NCBI GenBank assembly: GCA_963675135.1
Contig: OY776129.1
Coordinates: 70,649,348-70,713,347, forward strand
Source of the DNA: Galeopsis tetrahit
Lineage: Eukaryota; Streptophyta; Magnoliopsida; Lamiales; Lamiaceae
DNA: 64,000 nucleotides
Reading direction: 5' to 3'
This document shows, one piece after another, positions 1-11,900 of this stretch. The position numbers were made by a program, and so were the translations under genes. Within the stretch, counting starts at the first letter, position 1. Each line of letters opens with the position of its first letter. The notes beneath the pieces are model-generated. The model saw only the letters and a list, made by a program, of their open reading frames with translations. It was not told the DNA's origin and ran no database searches.

Positions 1-746
1 CCCTCACAGGAAACTACAGCTCTTTCAACTTCCTGTTTAGAAACCTTATATCTAATTTCTATATCTGTAATACGAGCTAGCTCTTCCGATATGTCTATTT
101 TCAAATTACCCCCACCATCAAGATTATGTTCCATTTTCCTGTCTTCTTCACCACCTTCGAAAAACCATGATATTGATTCCTCTACCCTACCTTCATGCAT
201 AATAAGAGCCATTGTTGCTCGCTCTTGAGAGAAACCCATAGCTACAAGCTGCTGAGCTAGTGCTTCTAGCTTTCTTGACATGAGATAGCCACTGCACTTC
301 TCATGCAACTCTTGAGCTCGTCTCTCTTTTTGACGTTGATGTTTCCTCTCGTTTTTCTGGCGTATTTTCTCTCTCTTGTCATTGTCAGCTCCAGGAATCG
401 ACTCCTGGCGTTGAGTGGGCTGAGATGTCTTGTCTTTGTGGTCTTCCGACTCACCTGACCAGCTGTCGTTGTTAGATATAGAATCATACTCGATCCCATT
501 CACTGATGAATTTCCATTATGATCATCTGTGTCGTCTATATTCCGGAAACGACCATTAACAAGAAGTGGGCTGGCAGAAGGTATTGGTGCTGTCTCAAAT
601 GTATGAAATGTTCCCAACATAGGATTGTATCCACTTGCTGGGGTCCCATTACTGGTATTAACATGACCTGAAGGCTTTGAAGAACTCTTTGAAGGTTCTT
701 TGCCAGCCTTTTTATCTTTCAACTTAGATTTGGATACTGGAGACAT
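1..746 (-). CDS. UBA-domain protein, 5' part, runs off the left edge
   Basis: An open frame of about 248 codons starts at the ATG at 744-746 and continues past base 1. The N-terminus is Lys/Ser-rich (MSPVSKSKLKDKKAGKEPSK). A charged RQKNERKHQRQKERRAQELH stretch follows, then a ubiquitin-associated (UBA) domain at about residues 158-198 with the hallmark MGFS turn. It resembles plant proteins described as ubiquitin-associated/EF1B-type and is likely cytosolic or nuclear; its substrate is unknown. The start is supported by a 3' splice site 24 bases upstream (AG at 770-771), so this is the first coding exon. The frame is intact, with no stop before the window edge. The UBA fold is a firm call; the family assignment is moderate. 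Confidence 0.75.
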   Translation of the reverse strand, partial: MSPVSKSKLKDKKAGKEPSKSSSKPSGHVNTSNGTPASGYNPMLGTFHTFETAPIPSASPLLVNGRFRNIDDTDDHNGNSSVNGIEYDSISNNDSWSGESEDHKDKTSQPTQRQESIPGADNDKREKIRQKNERKHQRQKERRAQELHEKCSGYLMSRKLEALAQQLVAMGFSQERATMALIMHEGRVEESISWFFEGGEEDRKMEHNLDGGGNLKIDISEELARITDIEIRYKVSKQEVERAVVSCE

Positions 747-769
747 GTTTTCAAATCAAGTTATGGTTC

Positions 770-2735
770 CTGTAACATAATAGGACAAGATTAGCATTAC
801 GAACAAGCCCAAACAAAAATTCAAATACCAACTGAGATCAGTTAAAAATATGAGAATATCAATTTTCCAAATGCCTAATGCATTTATAGGTTGGTGCAAG
901 TGAACATAATAAATCCAAATTCAAGCAGTCTTCTATTTAAGTGTCATTCCTCTTCATCAATCAATTGTTAAAGCAGCCTCTCTTGCATGCAAAGAACATG
1001 TCAACGTCATATAAAAGGAGCAGATATTGAAGTCCCCACAGTAGCATTAACCGAAGGAACTTAGACACAGTGGTTTTGTAAATACATATGAAAAACAGTT
1101 TATCAATATAACTCAGCACAAGAGCCAATCAAAGTTGCCCTAACACATAACAAAAGAGAGCAGCTGCAGAGGCATCATATATATACATGAAAGCAATATT
1201 CAGCATATGATTACCTTATCACTAAATATTATAGCAAGTATCTTTGATCAAAATTACAAAAAAAAAAATTGATACAATGCTTTAAATTAGTAAAGCAACT
1301 TTTTCCATTGATATCAAGCTTATACTGCAATTTTCTAGACACACCAACACTGGTCACAAAGGTGCATAATATCCTTTGCTCTCATATTCACAGAAATTAT
1401 CTCAGTTCGGCTAAATACATGCAAGAAATTCAGTATTTTAACAGTCAGACCAAACGCTTAGACCTCCTTGACCTGTTATCAGAACTCCAGACTACGAAGG
1501 ATGGCATACATGATCCCATCTTGAGCAATACATTAACTGGACGGGCTGTATCACAGCCATTAGGCCACTGGAGAAGTTGTGTAATACTTTTTATCTTTAA
1601 CTAATACAGTCATCTCAGTTTCCAACATTTATAACTAACTTTGCATCATCTCTTCAAAAGAATTACAGAGTGCCAAGATTTGTGCCTGATTTTCATATCA
1701 CATACCTAAAAAGTTGTTGGCCATATATCTCTTCCACATCCATGTGTGCCTACCCTTTTTCATCTTGATTCAATTCTTTCGCAACGCAACACATATTGTG
1801 CATTGTGCTAGTTTCCCCTCCCACTATATTCATTAAATATAGTACCATACTTAAAAGGTCATTGGCAATATAAAGATTCTCTTCCACAACCATGTGTGCC
1901 GGACTTTTTTCATCTTGGTTCAACTATTTCACAACATGAGACATATTGTATAATGTGCCAATTTTCCCTCTGCTATAGAACATGCATAAAAAGCCACTGG
2001 ATACATAAGCATTCCTCTTCCATGTGTTATTATTCATCTTAACCTTTAGTTAGGGACCTCGCTTCGACAATCACACGGGCCAATCCATTTCATCTTAGTA
2101 TAATAATCATACAAGACATGTTTTGAATCTAAACCAAAATCAGCTTCAGACAGACAAAACCTCCACAAAAATCAAACTCTCTTTCTCCCATTAACAAGTT
2201 GGGGAAACTGCAGATTTACATGCAAAAAACTGCATAAACAAACCTAATTTTGTGGGTTACAAGAGGTAAACCAATAATTGACATGCTCAGATAAAATCTA
2301 TACAACCATACCTCCGACCTGTTTGAAATAATACTTTATTCTAAATAAAATGCGAAACGAAGGCAGATCAAACATCAAAAAATCACCGGAACAATTCGCA
2401 TATGTTATTAAAAAGCCATAAATTACAAAACAAGGCTACACAAGACCAACACGAAGAAAAAAACAAACGCTCCACCGCAAATTTAATCTAATTGAAAACC
2501 AGCGCAAAGACATTTCGAAATCGGAAAATATAAGCATGACGATATTGGCAACCCTAGAGTGGCGATTGACAAAAAAGGAGGCAACGTAGCAAGACTTCAC
2601 CTGTAACGGATCGATAAGATCGATGGGAGAGTGGCGCGCCGCGTCTTCAATTCGTTATTGTTCGAAGATGGAGGATTTGATTTAGTGTCAGAAAGACAGA
2701 GGATTCTCGAAGCAAAAAGAGAGAGAAAGGGGATA
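770..2735 (-). other. 5'UTR intron and leader exon of the UBA gene
   Basis: On the minus strand a good donor (ACAG/GTGAAG, exon ending at 2601) and an acceptor at 770 bound an intron of about 1.83 kb wholly within the 5'UTR. The leader exon would span about 2601-2735. No coding sequence is convincing inside the intron; an open frame at 1269-1604 (plus) resembles nothing I recognise. Long leader introns are common in plant genes and can enhance expression, but that role here is inference. Confidence 0.55.
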
Positions 2736-2761
2736 AAAAGACAGTGAATTGCAATATGACG

Positions 2762-2771
2762 TATATATATA
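2762..2771 (-). promoter_or_regulatory. TATA box of the UBA gene
   Basis: CTATATATATAC on the minus strand lies about 30 bases upstream of the expected start of the leader exon, followed by a CT-rich leader typical of plant 5'UTRs. Confidence 0.45.
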
Positions 2772-2935
2772 GAGAAAGAAGAAAGGGGACTCGAGAGAGA
2801 CAGGTAACGCGAGAAAGAAAAAAAAAAAAAAAAACTGAATCGATGGGGATTAGGGTTTTTTTCCCTTTGATTTCAATTTCGGGAAATGAATTTTCAATTC
2901 TGTGTGCAGCAATGAAAATAGTCAAAATTAATTAA

Positions 2936-4860
2936 TTAAAATAAAATGGATTTGAATTAATAATTGATTAATTAAGAATAATAATAAGTACAGTATTTAA
3001 TGTTTTTTTAATTTAATTAATAATAAATTTAATTAAGTAAGAATAATAAGTAGTATTTTTCTATTTTGATATTGCATCATCTCGTTTAAAAATGCAATAA
3101 ATTTATATAGTAGAAAAGCAAAGCTTTAAATTGTAGTATTATTTTAATTCTGTTAATCAATTATATCAACTTATCAAGTAAGCTTGAAAAAAAACTGCAT
3201 CGAATATATTTTGTTATGGTTAATTGATTATAAACCATGAAATTCATTAATAATAATATAGAATACAAAAGGCGTAATGTTTATTAGGAATATAAACACA
3301 ATCACGCCTTATATATATTTGAAATAAATGTGTACACACATAATTTATGATAAATATTGAAATCACTAGCGGAATGTCCGCTTATTATTAAAAAATTGAA
3401 AATTTCTCTTCAATTTTTTTAATGAGATTTTTAGAAAAAAATAAAAATATTTTTAATTATTTTAGATTTTTTTTAATTTTTATTTTACACAATTTATAAA
3501 ATTTAATGAAATTTTTAGAATTTAAATAATTATTAATTTCTAATTTATAAACTTAAATGAAGTAAATTGAACTAGTATTTAATCGAAATTCTAATTTTTT
3601 GATAAAAATGATGTAAATTGGATCGAAAATTACGTAAATTGAAAAAGTGAAAATTTAAAAGATATAAACGGAACCAAACCAATGTAAAATAAAATTTTCT
3701 CAAGCATTATTCAATTAAATTCAGGTCTTTTTAAGTTAATTTATTTTAAATTATTAAACATTAATAGATATCGTACAAGCCAACTACTTCCTTCGTCCAA
3801 AAAAAACTATGTTTCTTTAATTGAGTACAATTTTAAGAAAAAATAGATAAATTAAGGGTGTTATAAGATTAAAAAAAAAAAAAAAAGTAGAATATTGTGA
3901 GATAAAAATAAAATGATTGTTTACATAAAAAAAAATATGAAAATACTTTTTGATGGAGAGACAAATAAGAAAAGTAAATCTAATTTATTTTAGTATATGG
4001 AGGGTATTTTCTAAAAGAAAAATCAATTTCAATCAAAAAATGTAGATGAGAAAAAATAAAATGAGATAACTTATCAATCATTAAACAAAACTTTCTTGAA
4101 ATGTGATGTAGCTCAATAAACTTGCCACGATGCCAAAGACGTCGAAACATTTGAAATAATAACACTAATATATAATTCAATTATCACATCGGTGGAGGTA
4201 GATAATGTTGTCAAAATAGAATATCACATACTCTGTAATAAATAAAGTTTTCTAGTATTACTTTTTGGGTTAAAGATTAAAACAAGTGATTAAATAATAA
4301 ATATAGTACCGTGATTGAGAGAAAGAGACCGATAGATAAAAAAATTAAGATATAAAGTGAAATGTAAAAGTAAAAAAATATTTATAAAAAAAAGTATGAA
4401 AAACTTATAGACGAACGGATTAAAATAAAAAATTTATAAATGGATAGAGAGAGTAGTATTAATTATTTAATTAAAATGGAGTATTAAATAGTATTAATTG
4501 TTATACTTTACATTATACTTTACATTATACTTTATCTGTCCACCAAATATGGTTTAATTGGAGTAAAATAGGGCACATGTTTTAAGGAAAATGCAAATAA
4601 ATGAAGAATATTGTAGAAAAAATAGATAAAGTAAAAATATTGTAAAAAATGTAGATAAAATAAAAATATTGTTATATTGAATATTGTGATTGTTCATAAA
4701 ATTATGATAATTTAAGTAATTAAAGAGTGATATTTTTATAAAGTGTATGAAACTACATTAAACATGTACGGATAATATTTTACAAATGAGACTACATCCA
4801 GAGAGTAATTGCGGGCTGTTGTAATAACATAATATCAACTCCAAGTAAAAATCCTTTGGA
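2936..4860. other. AT-rich intergenic DNA with decayed MITE remnants
   Basis: No gene is visible. The stretch is extremely AT-rich. Fragments resembling Stowaway termini occur near 3785-3800 and 4425-4460. A 14-base motif built on ATACTTTACATT is repeated three times near 4503-4540. Confidence 0.5.
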
Positions 4861-5583
4861 ACCTGAAAAAAAAAAGGGATAATTACCTATTAAGAGCTGA
4901 TTAGGCCTGGTCTACAGAGACCGTCCGTTGCAGATCGTGCACACAAATTTACTTTCGTGTCCCTCTCTCGCCGTCCCCGCCGCCACCGCCACCGCCAAAT
5001 GATTTCGTGTCTTCTTTCTGTTGAAGGTTAAATTCTCTTTGTTAGACTTGTTTTGGTGTTTGGTGCTTGTTTTTAATGAATTGATGGCCGAATAGAGGTC
5101 AGATCCTGAATTGGCTAGAAACATAGGTACTTCATAATCTAAGCGAATACGGATTGTTTATATATTTATTTGTTTGGCCTTAGTTTAGATGATTGATTAT
5201 TCGCCCCAATTTTGTAAATGTGTGACTATCACTCCGTTTTCTTCATTGTTGATATGATATTTGATGTTTCAAATGCAGAAATGTCAAATAAATTCAGTGC
5301 TGATATTATCGATTATGCTACGAAGGCGCTTTTAGAAGAAGGTTTCCTATTAATTTACATAACATTTCAAGAAGAATAACGAGAGTTTTTTTTTTGACTT
5401 CAGTATCAATTTTGGGCTTCTTCTCACCTGCGTTATTATCTAGTTATCTAGGTATATAAATCCTCAATTGCAATAGTTAATTAATGTGTTTCTGGAGTGT
5501 GTTTGTATGAATCACGATTTGAGATGTATGTCATTTTCATAATGTCGGAATTTTTTAATTCAGCTTTTCTTAACATCTCATAA

Positions 5584-8104
5584 ATGGAAACTTCTGGATT
5601 TGATATGGAACGTCGAGAGGCTGTTTGTGGAGATAGTGATGAAGAAGGAGTTGCACGCCCTCGTTCTGTTGGAGAAGTGGTTGATGTGAACGAGGGGCAA
5701 AATGATGCTCATATTCTTGAGCTAGAAAAGAAATTGTCTGAGCAAGTTGTGTACAGTGAGGAAGAAGCATACATGTTGTATTGTGATTATGCAACAGCCA
5801 TGGGTTTTAATGTCCGAAGGGGAAAGCAGTACTATTTCATGGGAACAAAAAGGGTAAGGTCGAAAACTTACTGTTGCTCAAAGGAAGGAGTTAAAGATGA
5901 CAAAGCAGACATCAATGGCATTGGTTACAAAAAGCCAGAAACCAGAACAGGATGCAGAGCAATGGTATCTTTTGTATGTGATGATAATGGCCAATGGCAG
6001 GTTTCAAGATTTGTGAAGGAGCATAATCATGATATGGCCCCACCTTACGCCAAGCCCCCAGTGAAATCTGGCCAAGCAATTTTAGCTGCAAATGTTTATG
6101 GAAGTGGCAGTGCTCTAGAGTCTCTGGTGAGTGTTGCTTCCCCTTCTCATGTTTTCATCCTCGGTAATGCTTTTTTTGTTTTGTTGACATGAAATATGTG
6201 GTTCTTGAAACACCAGTTATATGAATTGTATGAAAATGTGAAATTGTGTGATTAACTTAATGTAGAATCAGAATTAGCTAATGCACTGTCTCTTAGTATA
6301 TTTAAGGCATTAAGTTGCATGTAGTGTGTTTTATACAAGAATAACCTTGAGTGTTTTGAGGGCTTCAAGATGGTTAAAAAGGTGAGTTCAGAAGCTGGCC
6401 AGAACTGTATGTGCGACAATGAGGGCAATTTAAAACCCTAGAAGGAACAGTATGTTGGCAATGGCCTAAGCTGATCTAAAGCTTAAAATAGGTAAAATTT
6501 TCTTAATACACTCGGTCATTTGCAATAACGAGTACGTATCTGATAACAAGCCACAAGTCATATTTTTATGATGTCATGGTGAGGTATGAGTGTCTCGAGG
6601 CTTTTTTGGTGGTTCTGGATGTTTAAATTCATCATTCGGTCCATCATATTTGTGATGCTCTGATCTTCGATTGGAATCTGTAGCCCTTGGTCTTGATTTT
6701 CCATAGTCACTAGAATCACCATAAAACTCCAGGTGAGCAAGGAGATACAGCCTTCATACTAAAGTGTGGTTATCCTGGAAATTTCAGCACCAGGAACGAT
6801 TTTTGAGCCACAATCGAAGAACTGATCAACATTAAGTTGTAGTTCATGCATTTAGTTTTAACTTTGTAGAGAATGAAGCCAATTAGATCCTCAACTCAGA
6901 AAGTAGACTCGTTTCTCCAAGACCACACAGTTTGCCTTCTGCTATTGACATCTACACTAATCATTTACACAATTTTCCTACAAATAATGCTAGAAAACAC
7001 ATTAAATTTACGCTATTCATAATTTCAGGAATTATGACTCCAAAGGGGACAACTTAGGTACACATTGATGGGATAATCTGCGTTTAGGCATGGAAATAAA
7101 CATGAAAACTAAGTAACTAACCCAAAATACTATATTGCTGATGTTCATCAACTCCCAAATTCGTCTCTTTGCCTGTCCTCAAGCAAAAAGCACTAAAGCA
7201 CATAGGAGAATGACGACATTATTAATACCTAGCTTGCTATTACTTTGTTTTCTTGCCCTATCTAAACGTGGAGTACAAGAGCTATTTGTAATGTATCTGA
7301 CTTTGCAACTTAAGCTCCAATTTATTTCATTTTTAGAGCAATTAACTAGAATGTCGTTAAGTAAATGATAGATAAGTCTGATAGTGAAATGAGTGCTTAA
7401 AATAAGCACATCACCGATATAATTTTCCAACCTGACTCCTCAATTTCATTTAAATCAACTATCACCGCATTAGCCTTCATACAAGGATTTACCAAGAACG
7501 AAAAACATTAAATTATTTTGGGTTATACTCGTTCCAAACAAGGTGTTCGAACCAATAGGATAAATCATGAAGCCATCCAACTTATAATGCTAATTATCAT
7601 GCAATCTACTTCAACTTAAGCTCAAATATTTCATTGCAACATTTTGTTTTTGTTACTCAAGCTATAGACCAATGATATAATCAGGTTGTGGGAAAATCAG
7701 CCTCTTAGTTTGCCATAATACTCAGAACTGAGATGCTAAATTCGTGATTTATTTTTTTTGGTAATTATCTAAAAGTTAGGTTAAAAATGCAATTAAGTGA
7801 AAGGTCGTGATTTTTGCTGCAATTAAGCCTATACTCTATTATTATTGAGGACATTAAAATGTTACTGTACAATGTTATTTTGTTTGCGCAGAGTGAACAT
7901 GATAAAATTCGAGAGCTATCTTTACAACTAGCAATTGCAAAAAATCGAGCCGAGACTTCTGAAAAGCTAGCTGCTACCTACAAGCGACAATTGCATTTGA
8001 TCGTTGGGCACATTGAGGAGCACAATCAGTCCTTGTCAACGAAGATTCAAAAAGTTTTGAACAATATAAATGATTTGGAATCTGAAGATCGGAACAAGTT
8101 GTAA
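5584..8104 (+). CDS. FRF-type protein with a single FAR1 DNA-binding domain
   Basis: Two coding exons: 5584-6126 and 7892-8104 (donor CTG/GTGAGT, acceptor GCGCAG, phase 0), giving 251 residues. The acidic N-terminus is followed by a FAR1 domain at about residues 57-155, with the C...C...HNH metal-binding pattern (CCSKEG, GCRAMVSF, VKEHNHD). Exon 2 encodes a coiled coil (KIRELSLQLAIAKNRAETSE onward). There is no MULE transposase or SWIM domain, which separates it from full FHY3/FAR1 proteins and places it with the FRS-related factors. FRFs are nuclear and in Arabidopsis are thought to modulate FHY3/FAR1 activity. The ATG at 5584 is the first in frame, and the reading frame before it is closed. 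A 5'UTR exon with a donor near 5026 and a small alternative exon near 5279-5341 are possible. The 1.77-kb intron holds nothing recognisable. Confidence 0.85.
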
Positions 8105-8977
8105 TAAAATGAGGATAAAAAGGCACCGAGTCACTGTTTGCAGATAGATAGTTATTATAATGAAGCTAAGTTAACATTAGAATGGCTATTTTATTTTTCC
8201 TGGGAAAAGCATGCTAGGGTCAGTGCCATCAACAGGTGTGGGTCTGTCTGTATTGGTTATTTGTACAGATGTGGACATTATAGTAACATTAGTTTGATAA
8301 AAATATGAATTTTTGGTGTTATATATATTCTCTCATAAACTGTTTTACATTTGGAATTGCTTGCCACTATGAATTTCAAGAATTAATCTTTTACTTCGCA
8401 GCAAGAAGATGGTTTTTGAAATTTCATTTTCAGTAGTAAATGATAATCACAAATACTTGAATATTATTTAGCCTTCTATTTATCACGTACAAAAGAGTGT
8501 GAATCATTTCTACCCTGCAACTATTTTACACTAATACGTTATAGCAAAACAGCTACCCTTTCATGAAGCAACTAGTATCAAAGTAAGTATACATTTTAAT
8601 AAAATAACTTACACAGTATCATTAACAAAATATACACAAGATTTTGTTAATGTTACATTGACTAGCGGAAAAAATGAGTCAAACGAGCCTATCGAGTAGA
8701 GTTGAGTCTAACGAGTCTAGTAGAATAAAAAATAACTTTTAAAATATCAAGTCTAATGAGTCGAACTCGAATAGACTTATTAGTTAATTGAGTATTTAAC
8801 GAGCTCGACTCAATTATTTATACGAATAAGGTAACTGATAAACGGTTAAGTGAAGCTAGAGGTGAAAATAGCGGCTGAGGTTAATTTTTCATTCGCATTA
8901 GAATTACACGATAAGGATGAATACATAAATAAGCCCACTCCAACATGATCGATTCATAGTTTGGTAACAGGCCACAA
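8105..8977 (+). other. Intergenic region and PRORP leader
   Basis: This is the 3' flank of the FRF gene followed by the upstream region of the RNase P gene. Bases about 8660-8830 are rich in short GAGTC/GAGTCGA motifs, a pattern seen in decayed plant transposon ends, but no boundaries can be set. An ATAAATAAG stretch near 8924 could serve as a weak TATA element for the gene starting at 8978. Confidence 0.35.
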
Positions 8978-11900
8978 ATGGCCTCTTTTACATTCACATT
9001 CAAGCCCCTCCAACAAACTCAACTCCAACTCTCTTCATTCTCTCACTGTCACCACTCTTCTACTCTCAACACTTTCCAATTCCACATTTCCTGTGATTCC
9101 ACCGCTGTTTACGCCTCCCCCACACTCACACTTCAAGCTAATAATGCACGCGTTGCAGCTCACTTTGAAACCACATTATCCGGACACACAGCCGAACAAA
9201 ACTCAAGAAAAAACGATGCTAATGCCGCTTCTACTGCTGATTTTCGTTCATTTACCGACACGATTAAAGGGGGTAGTCGAAAATCTCACGAAAGAAACCG
9301 ACCCGGTGAGAAGAACCCTTTTGAGAGAGGAGTTATTCTAAAGGATAGATATGCGAAATCAGGGTTGAATTCTAATAGAAGAAAAGAATTTGGCTCCGGA
9401 GGAGATTCTACAAGGGCTAAGAGTAAAAATGTGGTGAGAAATTCCAAAAATGGTGAGAACGATGGGAAGAAATTGGAGCACAAAGAGAAGAGAATCAAGA
9501 ATTCTAAAGCTGATCCGTTGAGAGTTGGATTGGATATGTGCTCGAAAAGGGGTGATGTTGTGGTTGCAATTAATCTGTATAATTTGGCTAAAAGGGAAGG
9601 GTTCAAGTTAGGACAATACCATTATGCTGTTTTGTTATATCTTTGTTCATCTGCTGCTACAGGGGTTATGCACGCTGCAAAGAGTGGCTCCAGCACTCGT
9701 AGTTTGAGAGAAAATTCAGGTGTTTGTGCGGATTCATTGAGCGGATTAGGTGAAATTGCAAAAAATTCGGAGAGAAACGAGTTAGATATCAATGGTGTTC
9801 CAGCTGATTTAGGTAGTTGTTTGAATGATTCTGTGGATATTAGTGCACAAACTTTAGATGATTTGGTTGAAGCCATGAAGAAGATTCCAAGAGATGATGG
9901 AAATAGAGGTGTTGAAATCCAAGTGAGTGAAAATATGAAGCGAGTAGCGCTTCATAAAGGATTCGAATTATACAACGAAATGCGTTCGGAAAAAGTTGCA
10001 ATGAACGAAGCAACATTTACATCTGTAGCCAGAATGGCAATTGCTTTAGGTGATGGTGAAATGGCATTTCAAATTGTGAAGCAAATGAAAGGACATGGCG
10101 TGAATCCTCGATTACGATCGTATGGCCCTGCTCTAGCTATTTTCTGCAACAATGGAGATGTTGAGAATGCGTTTAAGGTTGAAGAAAATATGCTCGAAAA
10201 TGGGGTCTATCCAGAAGAGCCTGAATTGGAAGCACTGCTTAAAGTAAGTATAGAAACTCAAAAGAGTGACAGAGTGTATGAAGTATTGCATAAGCTTAGG
10301 ACAAGTGTGAGGCAGGTTTCATCTACTACAGCAGACTTGATTGAGAAGTGGTTTAAGAGCAAAACAGCTTCAAGAGTTGGAAAAAGGAAATGGGATCAAG
10401 AATCGATCATTCGGGTAATGGAAAATCAAGGGGGTGGATGGCATGGAAAGGGTTGGTTGGGTAGAGGAAAATGGACAATTTGTCGAACATCTGTTGGACA
10501 TGATGGAGTATGCAAATGCTGTGGTGAGAAATTGGTGACAATTGATCTTGATCCAGCTGAAACTGAGAGTTTTGCGAAGTCTGTGGCAGATATAGCTGTG
10601 GAGAGAGAGAGAAATTCGAGCTTTCAGAAGTTTCAAGTATATATTTCGATTCTATGCCTTCTTTTAATCTATTTTAGACTTATATTAAAATGAAAACACA
10701 TATATATTGTTGCAGAAATGGCTTGACTATTATGGACCTTTTGAAGCAGTGGTGGATGCTGCTAACATTGGCCTTTACAGCCAACGAAACTTTAAACCAT
10801 CAAAGGCAAGTGCTTTACTGTACAGATGTTGTGTGTGTATTTTTATATGCATATGTGTGCATATATATAAGGAATAATTTTCTTTGGACCATAACTATAG
10901 GGACGTAGCAGTTGTAGGACAATATATTTACAAGCTGGCACATTTAGGCCATTAAATTTTAATATGACACATTTACGACCTAACATTTTAATTTTCGCAC
11001 ATTTAGGTCAAACTGGGGTGTTTCGAGTGGGCAAATTTGTGCCATTATATTTTAATTTTCGCACATTTTAGGCCAAACACGTGAGCAACATGTGACATTT
11101 TTGCTCAAATTTCGGTGTTTTGGGCCAATTTGGCCTTAATGTGTGGCCTAAATGTGCCAGCCCGCAAATATAATGTTCTACAATTGCTACACCCTAAGTT
11201 ACGGGCCTAAAAAAATCCCTATATAATAGTATAATACATATATTATGGTCCTTGTTTCAGTTGTTTATCATGAAATAAATTGTTGTGGTGGGCATGTGAT
11301 TATCAGGTGAATGCAGTAGTGAATGGAATTCGTCAGATGATTCCTTCCAGAAAGTGGCCACTCATTGTTTTGCATAATAGGCGAATTACCGGGGAGAAGA
11401 TGGATGAACCTTTTAATAGAGCTTTGATTGACAGATGGAGAAATGCTGATGCTCTCTATGCAACACCTACTGGATCAAATGATGATTGGTAATACGGAGT
11501 AACAAATATAGTAATATCAACTTATATACTTTATTTTGTTACTCAAGAGTGTTTAGTCTTGAACTTCCGCAGAGAGTAACTTTTGCTTCAGGTACTGGTT
11601 GTATGCAGCTATAAAGTGCAAATGCTTGCTTGTGACTAATGATGAGATGAGAGATCACCTGTTTCAACTTTTGGGCAATGATTTTTTCCCGAGATGGAAA
11701 GAAAGGCACCAGGTGAGATTTTTACTGTGTGTTTGAGTTTCGAAAACCATCTGTTATCTTCAGCAAATATGTAGTTATGAAATCCCCAGGTTTTCCGTTT
11801 TTGTTATGCCATTAATGTGAAGATGTTTTTTTTGAATATATATCAGTACTACTCAAAGTCTAGGAGTCACTCTTGTAAATGTATAGTAGACGGGGGAAAT

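Noticed and set aside
1269..1604. 111-codon ORF inside the UBA gene leader intron
   Set aside because: No recognisable motif, and it lies antisense within a well-bounded intron.
8961..9341. Overlapping plus-strand ORF in another frame at the PRORP start
   Set aside because: It is a shadow of PRORP exon 1, whose frame continues into conserved PPR and nuclease domains.
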